Position numbers and translations under genes: made by a program. Shown here in pieces: positions 28,201-42,370 of a DNA stretch of 64,000 nt. This stretch comes from Tomocerus qinae (Eukaryota; Arthropoda; Collembola; Entomobryomorpha; Tomoceridae): the NCBI GenBank assembly GCA_020055645.1, contig CM034547.1, positions 62,283,884 to 62,347,883 of the forward strand. The letters are read 5' to 3'. Position 1 is the first letter of the stretch. Each line of letters begins with the position of its first letter. Under the pieces are notes generated by a model that was not told the DNA's origin, made no database searches, and saw only the letters and a list, made by a program, of their open reading frames with translations.

Positions 28201-31200
28201 ACTCACTCAGTTCACAATCCCTTAGCCTTCCTCCTCGAGTCTTATAACTTTACAAACGACAATGCTCCTTCTTTTCTGTTAATTTACTAGTGCAATGGAA
28301 CTCTTACCGTTTAGAATAGAAACTCTTACTTTTACTTTCCCCACTTTCTATTTTCTTGGTGAAACTTCTTCCTCTCTGTACATAACATATTATTATCTCT
28401 TCTATATGGCCCATCACGTATACTCGCACAGCACTACAATAGAAACTGTTAATTTTGTACCACAAAAATTATTCACTTGTCGCCCATTACTAAGTATAAA
28501 ACCCTGCCTGTATATTTGCATATAATGTAAAACGACTATGACATTACTTCCTTTCTTTTGTCAAGAAAATACTGCACTGCACGCGTCCAATTCAGCTTTA
28601 ACTTAGAACACAGCCACTCTTTTGTACTTTAAGAAAAGGTGAAGGCTTTCCTACAAGACACTATTTATGAAACTACAAAACCACTGTTTTCTACATGCGA
28701 ATGTAGTCTATATTTACTTATGCCCTTTTCTTTTATTATCCTTCCTTTCAACGTGCCAATATGTCACTAAATGAAAAATTCTTTTACTCCTCTTCAGCAA
28801 TTCAATTACGGATGACAATATATTTTCTCAATGATTTTCACTTAAACAGGTTTCTATTGTGTGCAAAACAAAAGGTAAAATTTCAAAACAGATGCTGTAA
28901 ACGTGAAAAGCTTTGACTGACTTACAATTTATTTTTAAATCTTCCCCCATCTGAAAACAAACTGCTGATATTTTCAGTGGTACTAGGCAGTGTGCGACTG
29001 TTAGTCTCACATTATTCTGGTGAAATTAAGCAAAACAAAATGATTAATGATTCATTTCATTAGTACTTTCTTAGATTTTTAAGACAATTGTAATAATGTG
29101 TTTTGTCTCGAGTGATAAATAATAGAAACTGGTAAGCCATGTAAGATGGACGTATGGAAGGGGATCTTTTGTTCAACTGTCACAGGAGGTAAATTCAACA
29201 TTAGCATGATCATGATAAAGCTTTACAACAAGGAGTCAAGTGTCTAAGTTCATCTAAAATAAAATGCTGGACAGAATATCTACAACAAGGAGAACTAGTA
29301 AAAAAGAAAAAATTCTCAGCAACTTGACTTTCTTCCCGGTTTTCTTTCCTCTCGACATTTCGTTTCATCAAGCCGAGCTGCAGTATCGTTTTCTGGTCCG
29401 ATGCACCTTCTCGCTCATGCGGAACTTACGAGCAAGTTATGACTTCTTCCTGGAGGATAATAAATGCACAAAAATCTATATTACCTTAACAGAACATCGT
29501 CGGAGTACAGTATTGTACATAAAATATCACAGTAGAGCCGAGGTCTTACACTGTATGGTAGTAATAATATAAAAATACAAACACAGTATCATAACATATA
29601 GATCTAAATAGTCACAGAAATTCTTGAAAGTGCTTACAACCATATAACATGGTCCCAGCTCTGATAATAAATATAAACTTTCTCTGTTATTGTTCAGAAA
29701 AGCAATGCTAGGCAAACTTCATGCAGCAAAGAACACCCTTTACAGATTTTCTACCCACACACATATCTAAAAATGTAGTAATAACCCAATGAAACGCTCT
29801 ATAGACTCTTTTAAAAGCAATTTTCTACCCTTTATAGAACTAGAAAATAGAACTGCACTATTATTGTGCTTCTGTTGAGATCTAAGCGTTTCCATAATAT
29901 AAAAGCACCGCTCTTTTTCCTAGAATAAATAAACAGCTAATTTAATTCACCTCCCTTTACAGAAAAACATCGCTTTGAGTAACAGCTACTTTTACAGTCA
30001 GTACAATTCATCGAAAACCTTGATTTTTCAATGTATTAAAGCTGAATCTAAGAACTTGTACATTTATTTTCATTCTGCTTTGGAAGGAGTACAAATAAAA
30101 TAAGATTTTTAATACAATCTTCATAACGTATACTTAATATTAAACGAATCGGTCATTCATGAAATCTTTTTCATTATTCATTACTAATAAAAACAGGCAG
30201 TTTCTTGATATTTCATTGAAACCTACACTCAAACAATTTCTTTCTAATCAATTACTGGTGAAAATGGCATCTGGATGGAGGATAGCTTCATTAGTTTCTA
30301 GTAGGAGATAACTTCATGGTTGTCGTTTGTGTTATTGGGTTGTGTTCCGTTGCACAGTTCGTCTAAGTCGTTGCACACATCAAAAAGTTAATACCTGCTC
30401 ATATTATACAGTTGGATGATTTCCTTAGAATATCCGCAAAGAGGAATAGAGTATAAGCGGCAGAGGAAATTAAAGGAAGATTTTGTGGAAGGGAGTTATT
30501 AAGCAGTTGCATATGGTTTATGTATTTTCGTTTACGTTAATTGAGTGAATCGACTGAAGTAAAGTGGTCGGCTTCTTTAGGAAGTTTAATGTATTGATAT
30601 TAGGTTCACATTAGATCATAAGGAAGGGATTTTAATCTTGTAAAGAAAATATTTACTGAAGCGAAACGTAAGCCAAGGTAATTCAGTTCAAATTACAATT
30701 TTAGAATCATGTTTCCATATGAAATGCTAAAATTGCTGTAGGCTAAGGAAATCAGACCGAATTCTTTTTAATCTTGGATTTTCTAATGCAGAGAAGCAGA
30801 AATGAAGAGAAAGCAAGGGAGCCCATTAGTTAAGATGTGAAGAGGGAAGAGTCGAGTCAGAAATGAAATAAAAAGCTCTGTATGAATTTACTTAAGCTTA
30901 GAAACTTAGAAAGGTCGACAAATAAAATTTTTATCAGATCGTAAAGGAGTTAGCTAGCACCCCCGAGAAAAATTTATGATTTCCCTATTGCATTTTAATT
31001 TGAACGCGGCTAACGTAACGCTGAGTGATTTTCATCGCTGTGGGCCCTCATAATTCATTTAAAGTGTACGCATGTGGAAATAGCTATACCTGTTTATGGA
31101 TAACAAACTCCACATGATTATCTATACTTTATGTGCAAATGGCTGTGACTCAAAACATTTTCTATAATATTATACTACCTGTAATCCTAAAGGTCTTATT

Positions 31201-33437
31201 TATGTCCTTTATCTTACACAGGCGTATATCAACCTGTTTACATTTAGCACATGGACTCACATAAATGCTGCGGTGAAAGAATAGCTCTATATCCTGCAGC
31301 ATGGAGCAGTAATAGAATAATCGATTGCATAATTCACCTGCGGAAGGTGGAGGTGGAAGTAAACTTAATCCTAATCTTTTGTAAGTTACACTTTCCATAG
31401 AAAGTCATAAATTACACCTGATGCCTTTCATATTTCATTTCCCTTGTACAAATACTTCACAAATGGACATACATTTATTACGTTTGCAAAATTTACACTA
31501 ATAATAACTCGTCTGTCTCAACTCTACTAATACATTTAAGCGATTTGCTCTTTCGCACTATTATTAGTTTATAGTAAATTATTTTATATTGCTTTTAAAA
31601 TGCGTCGCTTCCTTTGAGAGTAGACCTCCCACAGGCCTTAATGAACATTATAAATAACTACTTACATAAATCATCAGCATTTGCAGTGTTTTGCATACTA
31701 ACGTGCGAAATTAAAGTGTTAATTATATATACCAGTTTGTCGTTTGCGCTTTAAGGTTAATAATAAAATTATTGTGTCTCCAAAACACTTTACAGAAAAT
31801 AGTCAATGTAAAAACCCTTTTTGAAAATAATTCATGATTCATTAAATGAATTACCAGTTACTCATTAGATACGTATCTGCAGCTGTAGCTAAGAGTCTGG
31901 CAATCTCTTGCTTGTAATGTTGTACACTATAAATTATAAATCATAGTCTACAGTAAAATGGAAAAATATTATATCATAGATCATTTGGCGTATGAGTTGT
32001 AAAGATAATGTAATAAGCCTGTTTGGAGATTCGATAACTATTTATTGCTTTATTGTGTCTTCAAATTCCTGTTCAGTAATCGAGTGCTATAAATACAATT
32101 CTTAACTATATTTATTATTATGCTTGAAACTTTTGAATACTTATCAATACTGGGCTGTAAGAGGGGATTGAAAGTTTGGTCTATTACTCTCTACTCACAG
32201 ATTTAGTTAATACTCATTCACTAGATGAAATAAAACACTAAAAATAAATATGATGCAGGTGTATGAGATATTGTAGTATTAGAATAAGAGATTAGAGCTA
32301 GTAAGAATGAAATAACATGAGAAAGGAAAGTACTCCAGAAATCCGGGTTAATACTCAACGAAACTTGAAACGACAATTTCAATTATAAAGTAGTATCAAA
32401 ACGGAGTAAGTAGTGGAGGTCCTCTTAGGAGAGTCCTGAGAGCACTTCCACAACCCAGGAAAGGGGTAGACACATACACTTGATTCATCGCGTTCGTTTC
32501 ATTTCATGTTCATCAACTTCAGTCGACTCTACTTCAAATTCAATATCAGATTGTATATCATTAATAATAATAGATGCGGTTCAAACTGTGATATCGGTTA
32601 GACTTAACTTTGAACAATCATTAAGATCTACTTGATTTAAGATCAAATTATAATATTTTCTATTGCATACGCACTGGTGGCGATATGGCAATGAAATTAT
32701 AAATTATGTGAACAAAGCAATGCTTTGTGTCATTCATACGTACAACTGCAAAATTGTGTACTGACCATTTGGAGTGGCTTGTAATCTGCTTTAAGCAAAT
32801 ACATTCTCTAAAATCATTGTATCTTTCGAATTTGTACATATTTTCTATACGCTATTCTGCTACTTTGTTTCATCAATGTTTATAAGCCTTGAATGGCAAG
32901 ATGGCCCTGCTTAAGCTGTTTGTGTTATTATTAGTAGCATCACTAAGAATTAGATTTGAAGTTAGGGTTAGTTAAAAGTCAAAAAGATCTCTCAAAATCT
33001 AAGTGATCCTTTCGTCACTAAAAATACCTGTTTATTATCTCTAAATTCATAACACGAAAGCAGAGTTCGTTGCATCATTTCTCACAAAAACTAGCTTCTT
33101 TAAAAAAGTATTCATTCAAGCAGTTTTAATAATACAATTTGAGTAATATCTTTATAGTACTCGGTCGATTTTAGTGCGTGATTTGGCTTTATCATTAATA
33201 GATTGAGATAATTAACCTGCTTTATACAGGTTTACTTTTGTAATAGAAAATAAGTTATCTTTGGATTAGATACTGAAAGACTCTTTACTCAGATTACAAT
33301 TTTATGACTAATGCAATGCCGCCACCCGTGCGTATATAGTTAATAAATATTTATATTAGAGTATTAATATGATAGATAGACAGGAGCAATATAATAAATG
33401 ATATTACAATTTAATATTCTATCTCGTCATTAATGAT
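22201..33437. other. Long AT-rich stretch with no firm gene
   Basis: About 11 kb without a supported gene. Noted: AAGTC-type pentamer runs near 25095 and 25888; a perfect 10-bp inverted repeat at 25722-25744; and a GC-richer island at about 29330-29460 carrying a 102-codon plus-strand frame (29264-29572). Neither splice partners nor family motifs were found for that frame, so it is not called as a gene. Confidence 0.5.
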
Positions 33438-34234
33438 ATGGAACTCGACAGTGAAATTTTGAAGGAAATTCGAGTGAAGGTAGTTGATGAAGGTGAAATG
33501 AAACTGAAATGTGATGAGGTAGGTATGTCTAGCCCCTTTTCTGTCAAGTCGCCTTTTCTCATGTCTTGTTACTCTGTTCTTACCAATGCTTACTCATTTC
33601 AAAGATTACAATGGTCTGGGTGAATGCAAGTCAAAGGAGATGCACGTCTTGTTTTATTTAAAACACAAAGTCAGCTAATCATACGTCGGATTACTGAATG
33701 AGCTGGAAGTGAAGTGGGGGAGACTTTACTTTGATTTACCGCTACTTGACATACGTTCTACTGAATTGGATTAGACAAGTGTTTGGGTCGGGGAAAAATG
33801 ACGTGAAATTAGTTGAAATGGGATGCATACCTGAATTTAAGGTACGCGATATTAGGAATCTATTTGTGTTTAAAAGTAAAACTAGAAACTTAGAATTTGA
33901 AAAATATGGTCGATATACTAACAGTTATGTGTGTGGGCTTTAGATTGGGGTGAAATAGATATTATGAAATAGAAGTAGGGAAGTGCATAAGGAAACTCGG
34001 ATGGGTTTTTGTATTTAGACTCCTAAAGTTGGGAAATAGATTTTGTTTAGTTTCTAGAAAGTATGTATTGAAATTAGAAATTCAGATGTCGGCATTTCTC
34101 GGTCCCGTCATCCGCGTCCGCCCTTCATTCGAAACTTGAGTTATTCTGCTTTTTCATTAAATTAATTTCAGACTTGTGACTGGATGCAAGAACAGAAGCT
34201 TTTAAAATACAATCAAAAACTTTTGTTTCGTTAA
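33438..34234 (+). CDS. Candidate small multi-exon gene, function unknown
   Basis: This is a weak model built from splice signals. A charged first exon, 33438-33518 (27 codons, MELDSEILKE...), ends at GATGAG|GTAGGT in phase 0. A pyrimidine-rich stretch leads to an acceptor at 33605. A middle open segment near 33775-33840 ends at TTTAAG|GTACGC. The best-looking piece is the last exon, 34172-34234, preceded by a long T-rich tract ending TTTCAG; it reads 20 codons and then TAA. First, middle and last pieces can be joined in frame, but the exact middle boundaries are ambiguous. No domain or family is recognised, and no AATAAA is obvious nearby. It may be a chance assembly in AT-rich DNA. Confidence 0.28.
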
Positions 34235-37200
34235 CAATACACTGGGATGCCTTAGGAAGAGAGATACTGTCCTTAATGCAAGGCATGCAGTCAAGTCAAA
34301 ACCCTGGGTTTTCCTATCTAATATCTGTATTTGTATGCATTTGTTTGGCTTGATTCCTGAGCTATGAAATCTCATCTCTTCCATAAACTAAATTGCGTAC
34401 TGAAACGTTTACTCACGAGAAATTACAGCTGAGGACAGTTTGCTGACGCTTCTTTGAAGCATAAAAGTAGGTTCTCGTGTTTCTCAAAGAGAATCAGCAT
34501 CAAGACAACTCTCCTTAAATACACTCGACAGATATTGAGAATATGTCTGTATTTATACACTACCGGGATGTTATATATGCTAATACATCATAGGCCGATG
34601 CTAAATACACCGAGGGAAGGAAATCAAAAGCTAGCAGAAATCTGTTAGCTTACATTTTACATTTCGTATTTATATTTAGAGGATAGAGATGGATATTTTA
34701 TCTTGTTTGTTATCTTTGCAATTGCTTTGCCTCGTTTGACTTTCCTCTAAATCCCACTACTCTTTCCTGACTTAGAGGCAGTTATATAAATAGTAATACC
34801 GGAGTACTCTGTTCTGAATTATTTCATCTAACTCCATTTCTAAATTAAAGTATTTCCATTTGTATCATATTTAAGTTTTATGCAAATGCAAAACAAAATC
34901 TCTTTAAGCAGACAGAAACTCCTCCGCTTCGTTTCGCTAACACTTTCCGATGTGCAGACATACATTTCTCTATAATGCTCTACATTTCCTGTGTATTGTA
35001 TAACAATTGAAATTCAAATGAACCCTTTATCTGCAAAAGTCGAAACTAAACCGCCTCAAACCTCCAAGACTTTCTTATTTTAAGTAGATGAATGGAATCT
35101 CTACTGTAAATAAGCCTTTCAGCCTAATCCACGAATATTATAAGGATGAATTGCTTTATTTATAAGATAAAGTTCTCTTTGCAATTCTGAGAAAGTTATG
35201 CTACTCCAAATAGGTAAATACTAATACAATAGATCTAAACTATTGTATGTATAAGTTTTATTTGCATCATATGCTTCTAAACTGAATGCTCTCTGAGGTA
35301 ATCGGTGAAAGAGTAACAAGTCATATTATTTCAGCAGAAAATCATTTTTTGGTAATTTAATCTAGCAGAAAACTGAGCAACTCGTGCGAGGAAAATTGTG
35401 AACTCTTCTGTCTTTTGGACTGATTTACCTTCCATCAACTATGGTTTTCCTTACCTCAAACCTTTTAGGCAATGCAGAAACGTATCTTTGACAATACAGA
35501 AATTAAGCTACATTCTCCAAAAAACATTTCGGCACAAAATGTGTAGTAAGATAATATTTTTATTCGGATACAAAAATCTTCAATCCTTCCGATACTCACT
35601 CTGATATGTAATTTTGTAAGAATTGAATTCTATCGACTCAAAAAGTACAGATATGTCCGGATAAATTCTTGGTTGGCAGCAGCGGTAGGTTTTCATCACA
35701 TGGGTTCTAAATGTCAATGATACATGTTATCAATGCAGACACCAAACTGACCGAAACATAAATTTTTTCCTTCATTAATGTTGACTGTGGAGAGTAGAGA
35801 CAAGGGAAGGAAAGTCAACCGAGTAACGCGTGACTTGATTTAGTTCTCAATCAGTAAACGGTTTCTAGCTCTCCTCATTTCATAATCTGGACTGCGGCAA
35901 GAGGAATACCAAGATCAAGCAATCGGAATGGAAAATCTTGGATTCTTCTCATCTCCTGTCATTACAATCAGATAGCTTCCGCCCAATTCCCAAATTCAGA
36001 CTGTAGGCTGGACGAGGAAGACTGACTGACGATGTGACGAGTTGTAGTGCTTGCCTTGTTTCTTCGCATATAGACGGAACGTGACATGCACGACTTTTGT
36101 CTCCTGTTACAACTTCCAACTCATTCTCATTCATTCGACAGTTGACTTGAAATTCTATCCAAAGATTCAACTATTGAAACAATTCTATTTCCTTTCTTAA
36201 CCCTACTCCTCCTAACTAACTAAAATATTATCATTAGCCCAGCCGTAGTAGTAAAATCTTGCTACAATGTATTATGGCTTCACCAACTCAGATCATACTT
36301 ATTTATGAGGAGATACTTTCAAATGAATTTCGGCAGATATCTACGTGAAATGCATTGATTTCTTCACATTTTTTCGTTGTACAATTTCTTCTTATTTTTA
36401 TTCCTTATCTGTATCACCAACTGCTGATATTATTGTTCTCGTTACTTCTGTTTGGCTGTCCACACACCTACTGCTTCTGTATTATAAAATTAATACACTG
36501 TAGATATTTTTCAGGGATGACTTTAAATACAGCTATTGGTAAATAGTTAAAAAATAATAGCTTATTGTATCACTATTTTTAATACGTAGTTGTATTAGCA
36601 GGTGGAAATACAAATATGAATTCTGCATAAGGATCTTCAAAATGATAGTATTAAAAAATATATAATGTCTGTCACTATTTCACATTGATTATGGTTAAGC
36701 ACAGGGAATGACGATATTGGTATTTGTAATTCATTAAACGAATCTCATAAGGTAATTGTAGGTTTGTGAGCCAGCAGACCATCAAAATCAATTGTTAACG
36801 ATTTCCATCTATATAAATAGTAATGCATTTCATCATTGGTTTTTGATAGAAATCATCTAGATAGAAAGAAAAAGAGCATTATTCATTCTCGTTCGTATTG
36901 AGCATCTGAAAGAGATTTTTTAAGTGTGAAGTGTGAACCAATAGATAAACGTTGAATGAATAGATCAAGTCTCTCTCAGCGGGACTGGGAATTACGAGAG
37001 AGTGTAAAATAAATATAAAAACCGAGAAGAAGTGAATATGGTTTAATTTGGGTATATGGCCCATTATGAGTCGGACAATGATTGCTGATGATGATCCTAT
37101 TCTTCTCCTTTTCCGTCTTCGTCATACAAAACCAAATCAACTCGCAGCCTCCGCCGAAATCCTTTAGTTCCACTTGGCCGTTCAGTGGAATGAAGCGTTA

Positions 37201-38786
37201 TTATGATTATCATTATGATGACTGTGACTTATATTTCATCGGAACTGTCAGAGACGCCGCAAAGTCAAAGTCTCGAGAAGAGCACATCCTTTTATACCTA
37301 CACCTCACCACTAAACCATTTCATTTGAAAATGAAATACAGCTCAGCTCCTAGCCCACCGAGTACAGATAATAACAGCCTTAACTTATTAATATTTATTT
37401 TGATGCTTTAAAAATACATACCCAATGCCAACTTACATATAACCTGTTATATGATAATGCTATGTTTAGGATTATGCAATACGTAAGCCAACCAGTTTCC
37501 ATTAAATTGTTATACACCTCTAGTAAAGATCAGCAGTATTTTGTAATCAGAAGGGCTAAAATTAAAGATGCAAATGTATGCTAATACAAAAATGGATATA
37601 TATTTAACCTAAGAAATGTGTTATAAATCTATGTATAGTAATCAGCAATATATTTGTTAACATATTTTATTTCCATTAGCTTAGAGTTCTAACTAAGTGA
37701 ATCTGAGTTTTGAATTATGATTACCTGTGTGTATAGTGAAAACTGAACAATTTATATATGTACATGAACTTGTAAAGTGCGTTTCGTAACTGACATTGAC
37801 CCTAATAATATATGCATAGCAATGACATATGAGGCCTGTTCAATTCAAATGAATGAATTCTTTTTGATGCTACTCATTCCATTTAATACAAACTATAACT
37901 GTAACTGCCGCCTACAGATAATGCCATTGGGTTGAGCCACGGAAGTATATTAATAGTAATAAGATAGACATATCCCATTTTCGTATTACTAATGTGTAAC
38001 ATACATCATTACAATAAATTAAAAAGGGTACTCCACATTAGCATGGGTTACAGGCTAGCAAGTTAGCTGATTACGGACTTACGAATTAGGGAGAACCTCC
38101 ATTGTATGTACTATATGCATTATTATGCCATCCTTGCATATTATGAATCTTTTTTAGCAAAATCTTTATAAATGAATAAACGATTATTGTGGAAAAAAAT
38201 TATTTCATTTTTTACAAAAAGTCATGTTGACATAGAAATAGATTATCTTTCAGAGAGAAAAGAAAAGGCTGATTCTTGAAGAACATAAAACGGCCTACTC
38301 ACTAAGACTAGCATATTATATTGATCTAGTTTATTGCAAAATAATGGTAGTACAAGAATCTTGACTCATTCTAATGATAACTGAATAGCCTTTTCACTAG
38401 TATATTTAATCAAGATTTCCTGTATTCTATTCTTATTACCTCGTAATAAGAGAATCAAGAGTCTGAGTCATTTTTTTTGAAAATCACCTTAGTTACTAGC
38501 TAATTATGACGTATTTTGGTTTAAAATCCCACCTCTTCTTTTTAGAATAAATTGGCACAAAAAACATACTACATAAAATGGTATAGTACACTTTAATACT
38601 TCAGTGTGTACCGACTTATGCTAAATAGGAATTGAGGGGAAAAAAGAGCACGGTGGAGCAAAAAGTACTCAGACTCCTGACTATAGTATATTATGTTACA
38701 AAAAAGTCCCACAGATTTGACTTTAGTACTAATTACACTAGGCAGTATCTACTTCAGTTGGCACATCTAATTTTAGAAATTCTTAA
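34235..38786. other. Gene-poor stretch with two GC-richer islands
   Basis: No firm gene. One island at about 35950-36170 carries a 73-codon minus-strand frame with unusually GC-rich codons. Downstream of it on the same strand, a strong acceptor at 35892 opens a short terminal frame (35891-35840). A second island at about 37100-37310 has a 109-codon plus-strand frame (37082-37411) beginning with a signal-like hydrophobic run, and a minus-strand TATAAAAG motif near 37290. Both are left unassigned because several frames read plausibly in each. Confidence 0.45.
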
Positions 38787-40019
38787 ATGGATCGTAGCAA
38801 ACAAGCAATCGTCAACGTGGTGAGAATGAAGCTACAGATTTAGTTTTGCAAATCATTATTGTCCCATTATTTGCATAATGTTTTATCAAAGTGGGGTGTT
38901 GATTGATCAGGGTCCGATGTAAAATCCTAAACTTAAAAATGACCATAAATAAATGCTCTAGTAATTGTTGAAATCTATAATTTTCAGAAGGGGCTGAGCA
39001 AGATGTATGCAAATGCAAAGCCAGTAATAAATCCGGAGCACCAGTATGATCGTCAAGCCACTTTTCTTCGAATCAAAGATTTATTGGAAGAACGTGCCCG
39101 TGCAATGGAGAATTCGACTCGGCCAGAAGATAGACGAATACACGGATGGACTAATCAGACTTTCGATGAGAAATATATTTACCCACATATGTACAACAGA
39201 AGTCCTCCGTATTCTGACAATTTGGAATTCAACTCAACCCCACACAGTGGTTACTCTACAAACTCTAATGCCCATTTTTCAAGCAAAAGTCAAAGCACAA
39301 AGAAAAAATTCGTAAAACCAACTAAAAAGTATGTTTCACCTGCTGGACCGGACAGAAAGGTTTTTCGGGGTCAAAAGTCTATGCCTTACAACGCATACAC
39401 CTCAAGTTACGGCACATATCCAAATCACGCTATTTTGTCGATAGGAAATGCCGATCAAGGGATTCCAAGATGGGAAATTCGAGCTGTGCCACGAGATGGG
39501 CCAATACATGATCCGCGGATGAAGAGGAAGGTCATAATTGATGAAAAAACCCAGGTGAACCCTGGATTTCCCTTTCGAATAAAACCAAATGCGAACTACC
39601 CAGTGACACAAAGGATTCTCAAAAGTATTTTGAAGAAGGGACCAACCTATCCTGAACGTCTGGAAATGCTAAAGGTAAAGGCCATGCATGAACCGGAACT
39701 CAATATTCGGAAACAGACGTCCAGCGAAGAAATATTGATGGTGGCTAAGGAAAACGCTGCCAAGCGACAGGCTGTCAAAAATGCAAAAGCTAGAAAAGAA
39801 AGAATTCCCGTTGTTGAAAAGGCGACGCTGAATAACGAGGGCGGACCTGTTGTCACATGGCTGAGACCGGCCTTTGTACAATATGCTACTTCTGAAATGG
39901 TGGCAATGCCAGATGTCGTGATGGAAAGACTGAAAAAGACATCCATTACCCCAAGAGAGACAGAAGATTCTTCAGCAACAAGATCAACGCTCTCATCCTC
40001 ATTAGTAGCCACTGATTGA
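38787..40019 (+). CDS. Two-exon gene: 354-aa basic protein, function unknown
   Basis: Exon 2 (38988-40019) is the longest host coding stretch in the window. It follows a clean acceptor (ATAATTTTCAG) and stays open through five codons before its first internal ATG at 39003. A short first exon at 38787-38819 (11 codons, MDRSKQAIVNV) ends at a good donor, GTG|GTGAGA, in phase 0, and joins in frame across a 168-base intron. This gives 354 residues; without it the product starts at 39003 with 338 residues. The protein is basic. The middle part (about residues 85-135) is rich in serine, lysine and tyrosine. There is a lysine/alanine-rich, probably helical segment near residues 255-285. The C-terminal tail is serine/threonine-rich. 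I see no signal peptide, membrane segment or known domain. The reading frame is convincing; the first exon is inferred. Confidence 0.78.
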
Positions 40020-42370
40020 TACACCTCCTTACTCTCCAATAACCATTTAATGAAAATCTAATTTTAATTATTATTTAAAGAACTACACAATACAATACAA
40101 AGAACCCGATTAGATATTATTTGACCTTGTCCTCTATAAAAGAACATGACATATTAGGTTTTAAAAAACATGACATGTGAGGTTATACCAGATTCGATTC
40201 GAAATCTTCAGTGATACTATTAAAAATGTGCAAAACATACTTGTAACACTTTCTTTAAAATTCGTTTTATGGCGATGGCAATAATGTTTGTTCAATATGG
40301 AACATACAATACACAAAATCACCCCCAAAGATTAAAAATGAAATTATTGTTCATTCTATTGGAGATAATATAAAAATCTACTTCTTATGTCCACGCATTA
40401 TAGTAATCATGGTAAAAAATGTATCAGCTTACACTTTGAATATTATACATAATCTTCCTTTGATGCGGGATAGGTGATTGGGCATTGAATGATTCAACAT
40501 TAATATGCAATATTATTGGTCTCCAACAATAAAAGCCGTGTAAGCAGTGTGGTTTGATTTAAGTAATAGGGAGAGCTAGGAGAAGCCCAATTTTAGACAG
40601 GTGTTTATGATCTTACTGTGTATGGTCGTGCTTTTTTCCTTCATCATTACTCTTCATTGTTAGGATTCTCTGGAGATTCAGCATACAAACATTTTAACAT
40701 ATGATAAAAGCTTTTTGATTTTGGGTGTACTTTTGAGTGATATGATATGACTCCAAAACAAAAAATTGCCTATTCTATTTTTAGTAGGGAATATTAATGT
40801 TAATAGATTACATATTTAAATTCATAGTCCTAAGTTTAGTGCAGGTTATGTAGGATGTGTTACAAGTGTCGGAGGACTGTATTAAGTATAAAAAGGACCG
40901 TTGAATCATTATGTAATGAAAATGATGTTGCACAAGAGTAAATTTATATTTTCCATTAAATTAAATCTCTATTGGTCAAAATGAGTGTTAAGGTAGATTT
41001 TTATACTCTCTTAGTAATAAATTAGGGACTGAAACGGTGTCACGACACATTATTATCTATGCATACCTACTAGTCGTAGATAGCTGTATCTTTTAATGAG
41101 AAAAGGATTTATTGCTCTTACAATTAGATGGTTATGGGTAGCAGGTTTGTAACTTTATTACCCCTGCAATAGATCACAGGGATTGTATTGCATTAGGTTG
41201 ATCCTGAGTGAGTGTTGGGTAGGAAGAGAGCGTTAATGACCGACTGTGAAAATTACAGGTCAGGGTGAAGTGCTCATTAGTTTATTAGGTATATTATGCA
41301 TAATATTTTACAATAATAGCTTGACTAGTCCAGTCTCCTACCTATCGGTCTTTTAAGCTGTTTTGACACCACTTGTTGCTGAATAAATAAACAATGGAGC
41401 CCACAGGAGATTACGTGATTAGGATTACACTGAACTGTAGTACAGACAAAGATAGCAGGTATTAGGTAGCTCGTTAGTCCTGGCTTTGTTTGTAATGGAG
41501 TATAGGTATTACATGCCATTTCACTTTCAATCGAATCAAATCAACTATCTATTCTCTAATAATGCAAATGCATGTTATTATGTAGATACAGGCACTGTTT
41601 ACATTTTATAGTATCTGCATGAGTGAGTATAGGTATCAAAAGATAAGACAGCAGAGCTAATTGCAAAAAATACAATCAAACAGATGCTTTCTTTTGTATA
41701 AGTTAGCTTAGCTTAGTTAAGGTGTGAACGGGAAGGTTAGCTTATCTTGTGTGCAAATAAGAATATGTAATTTGCAAAGATACCTCCATAATAATAAGTG
41801 TAGGATGTAGCAAGCAGAAATGAATTTGCAAGTTTTTTACCCTCTTTGATGAATAATTTTTGCTCTGATGCATTCTACATGTCTACACTGACAACAGAAT
41901 GATACCCAATGCAAAGATAAATACATAGGATGCAATAATAAGTTTAAGATTAGCTAAGTGGCTGGGGTTGTCAGCAAGTTTACGTCTGTAAACATAGATT
42001 AGATACCTATAACTACTGTGTGCAAATATTGAGATGATTGCAGTTTTCCCAATACATAGAGCTATGTATCAGTTCTTTGTATGAACTCTTATGTGTTATT
42101 ATTGCATCAATATTATCAGAAATCATGTCTGAAGAATGTAATATGTAAATACACAGACAGAAGATTTGGACGAATAAAAAAATCACATCATGGCCAGCCT
42201 AAGTGTTGGAGTGTTAGCTCCTCAGTTCTGTTTTGATGTGTCATGTCTTGAATATGAATGGAATATTGATGATAGACATTGATATTTACGAGGTCCAACT
42301 CTTAATTTCAGCCGAACCTCATTCATACAGTCAATAAGAATTCCAACATGTAGTTAATCACTCTCCCCTC
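40020..42370. other. AT-rich intergenic stretch
   Basis: It contains the 3' flank of the preceding gene (no close AATAAA; AATACA variants near 40089-40100; an AATAAA near 40528). I see no further supported gene or repeat. Confidence 0.55.

Noticed and set aside
39647..40039. 130-codon minus-strand frame
   Set aside because: Antisense shadow of the 354-residue gene.
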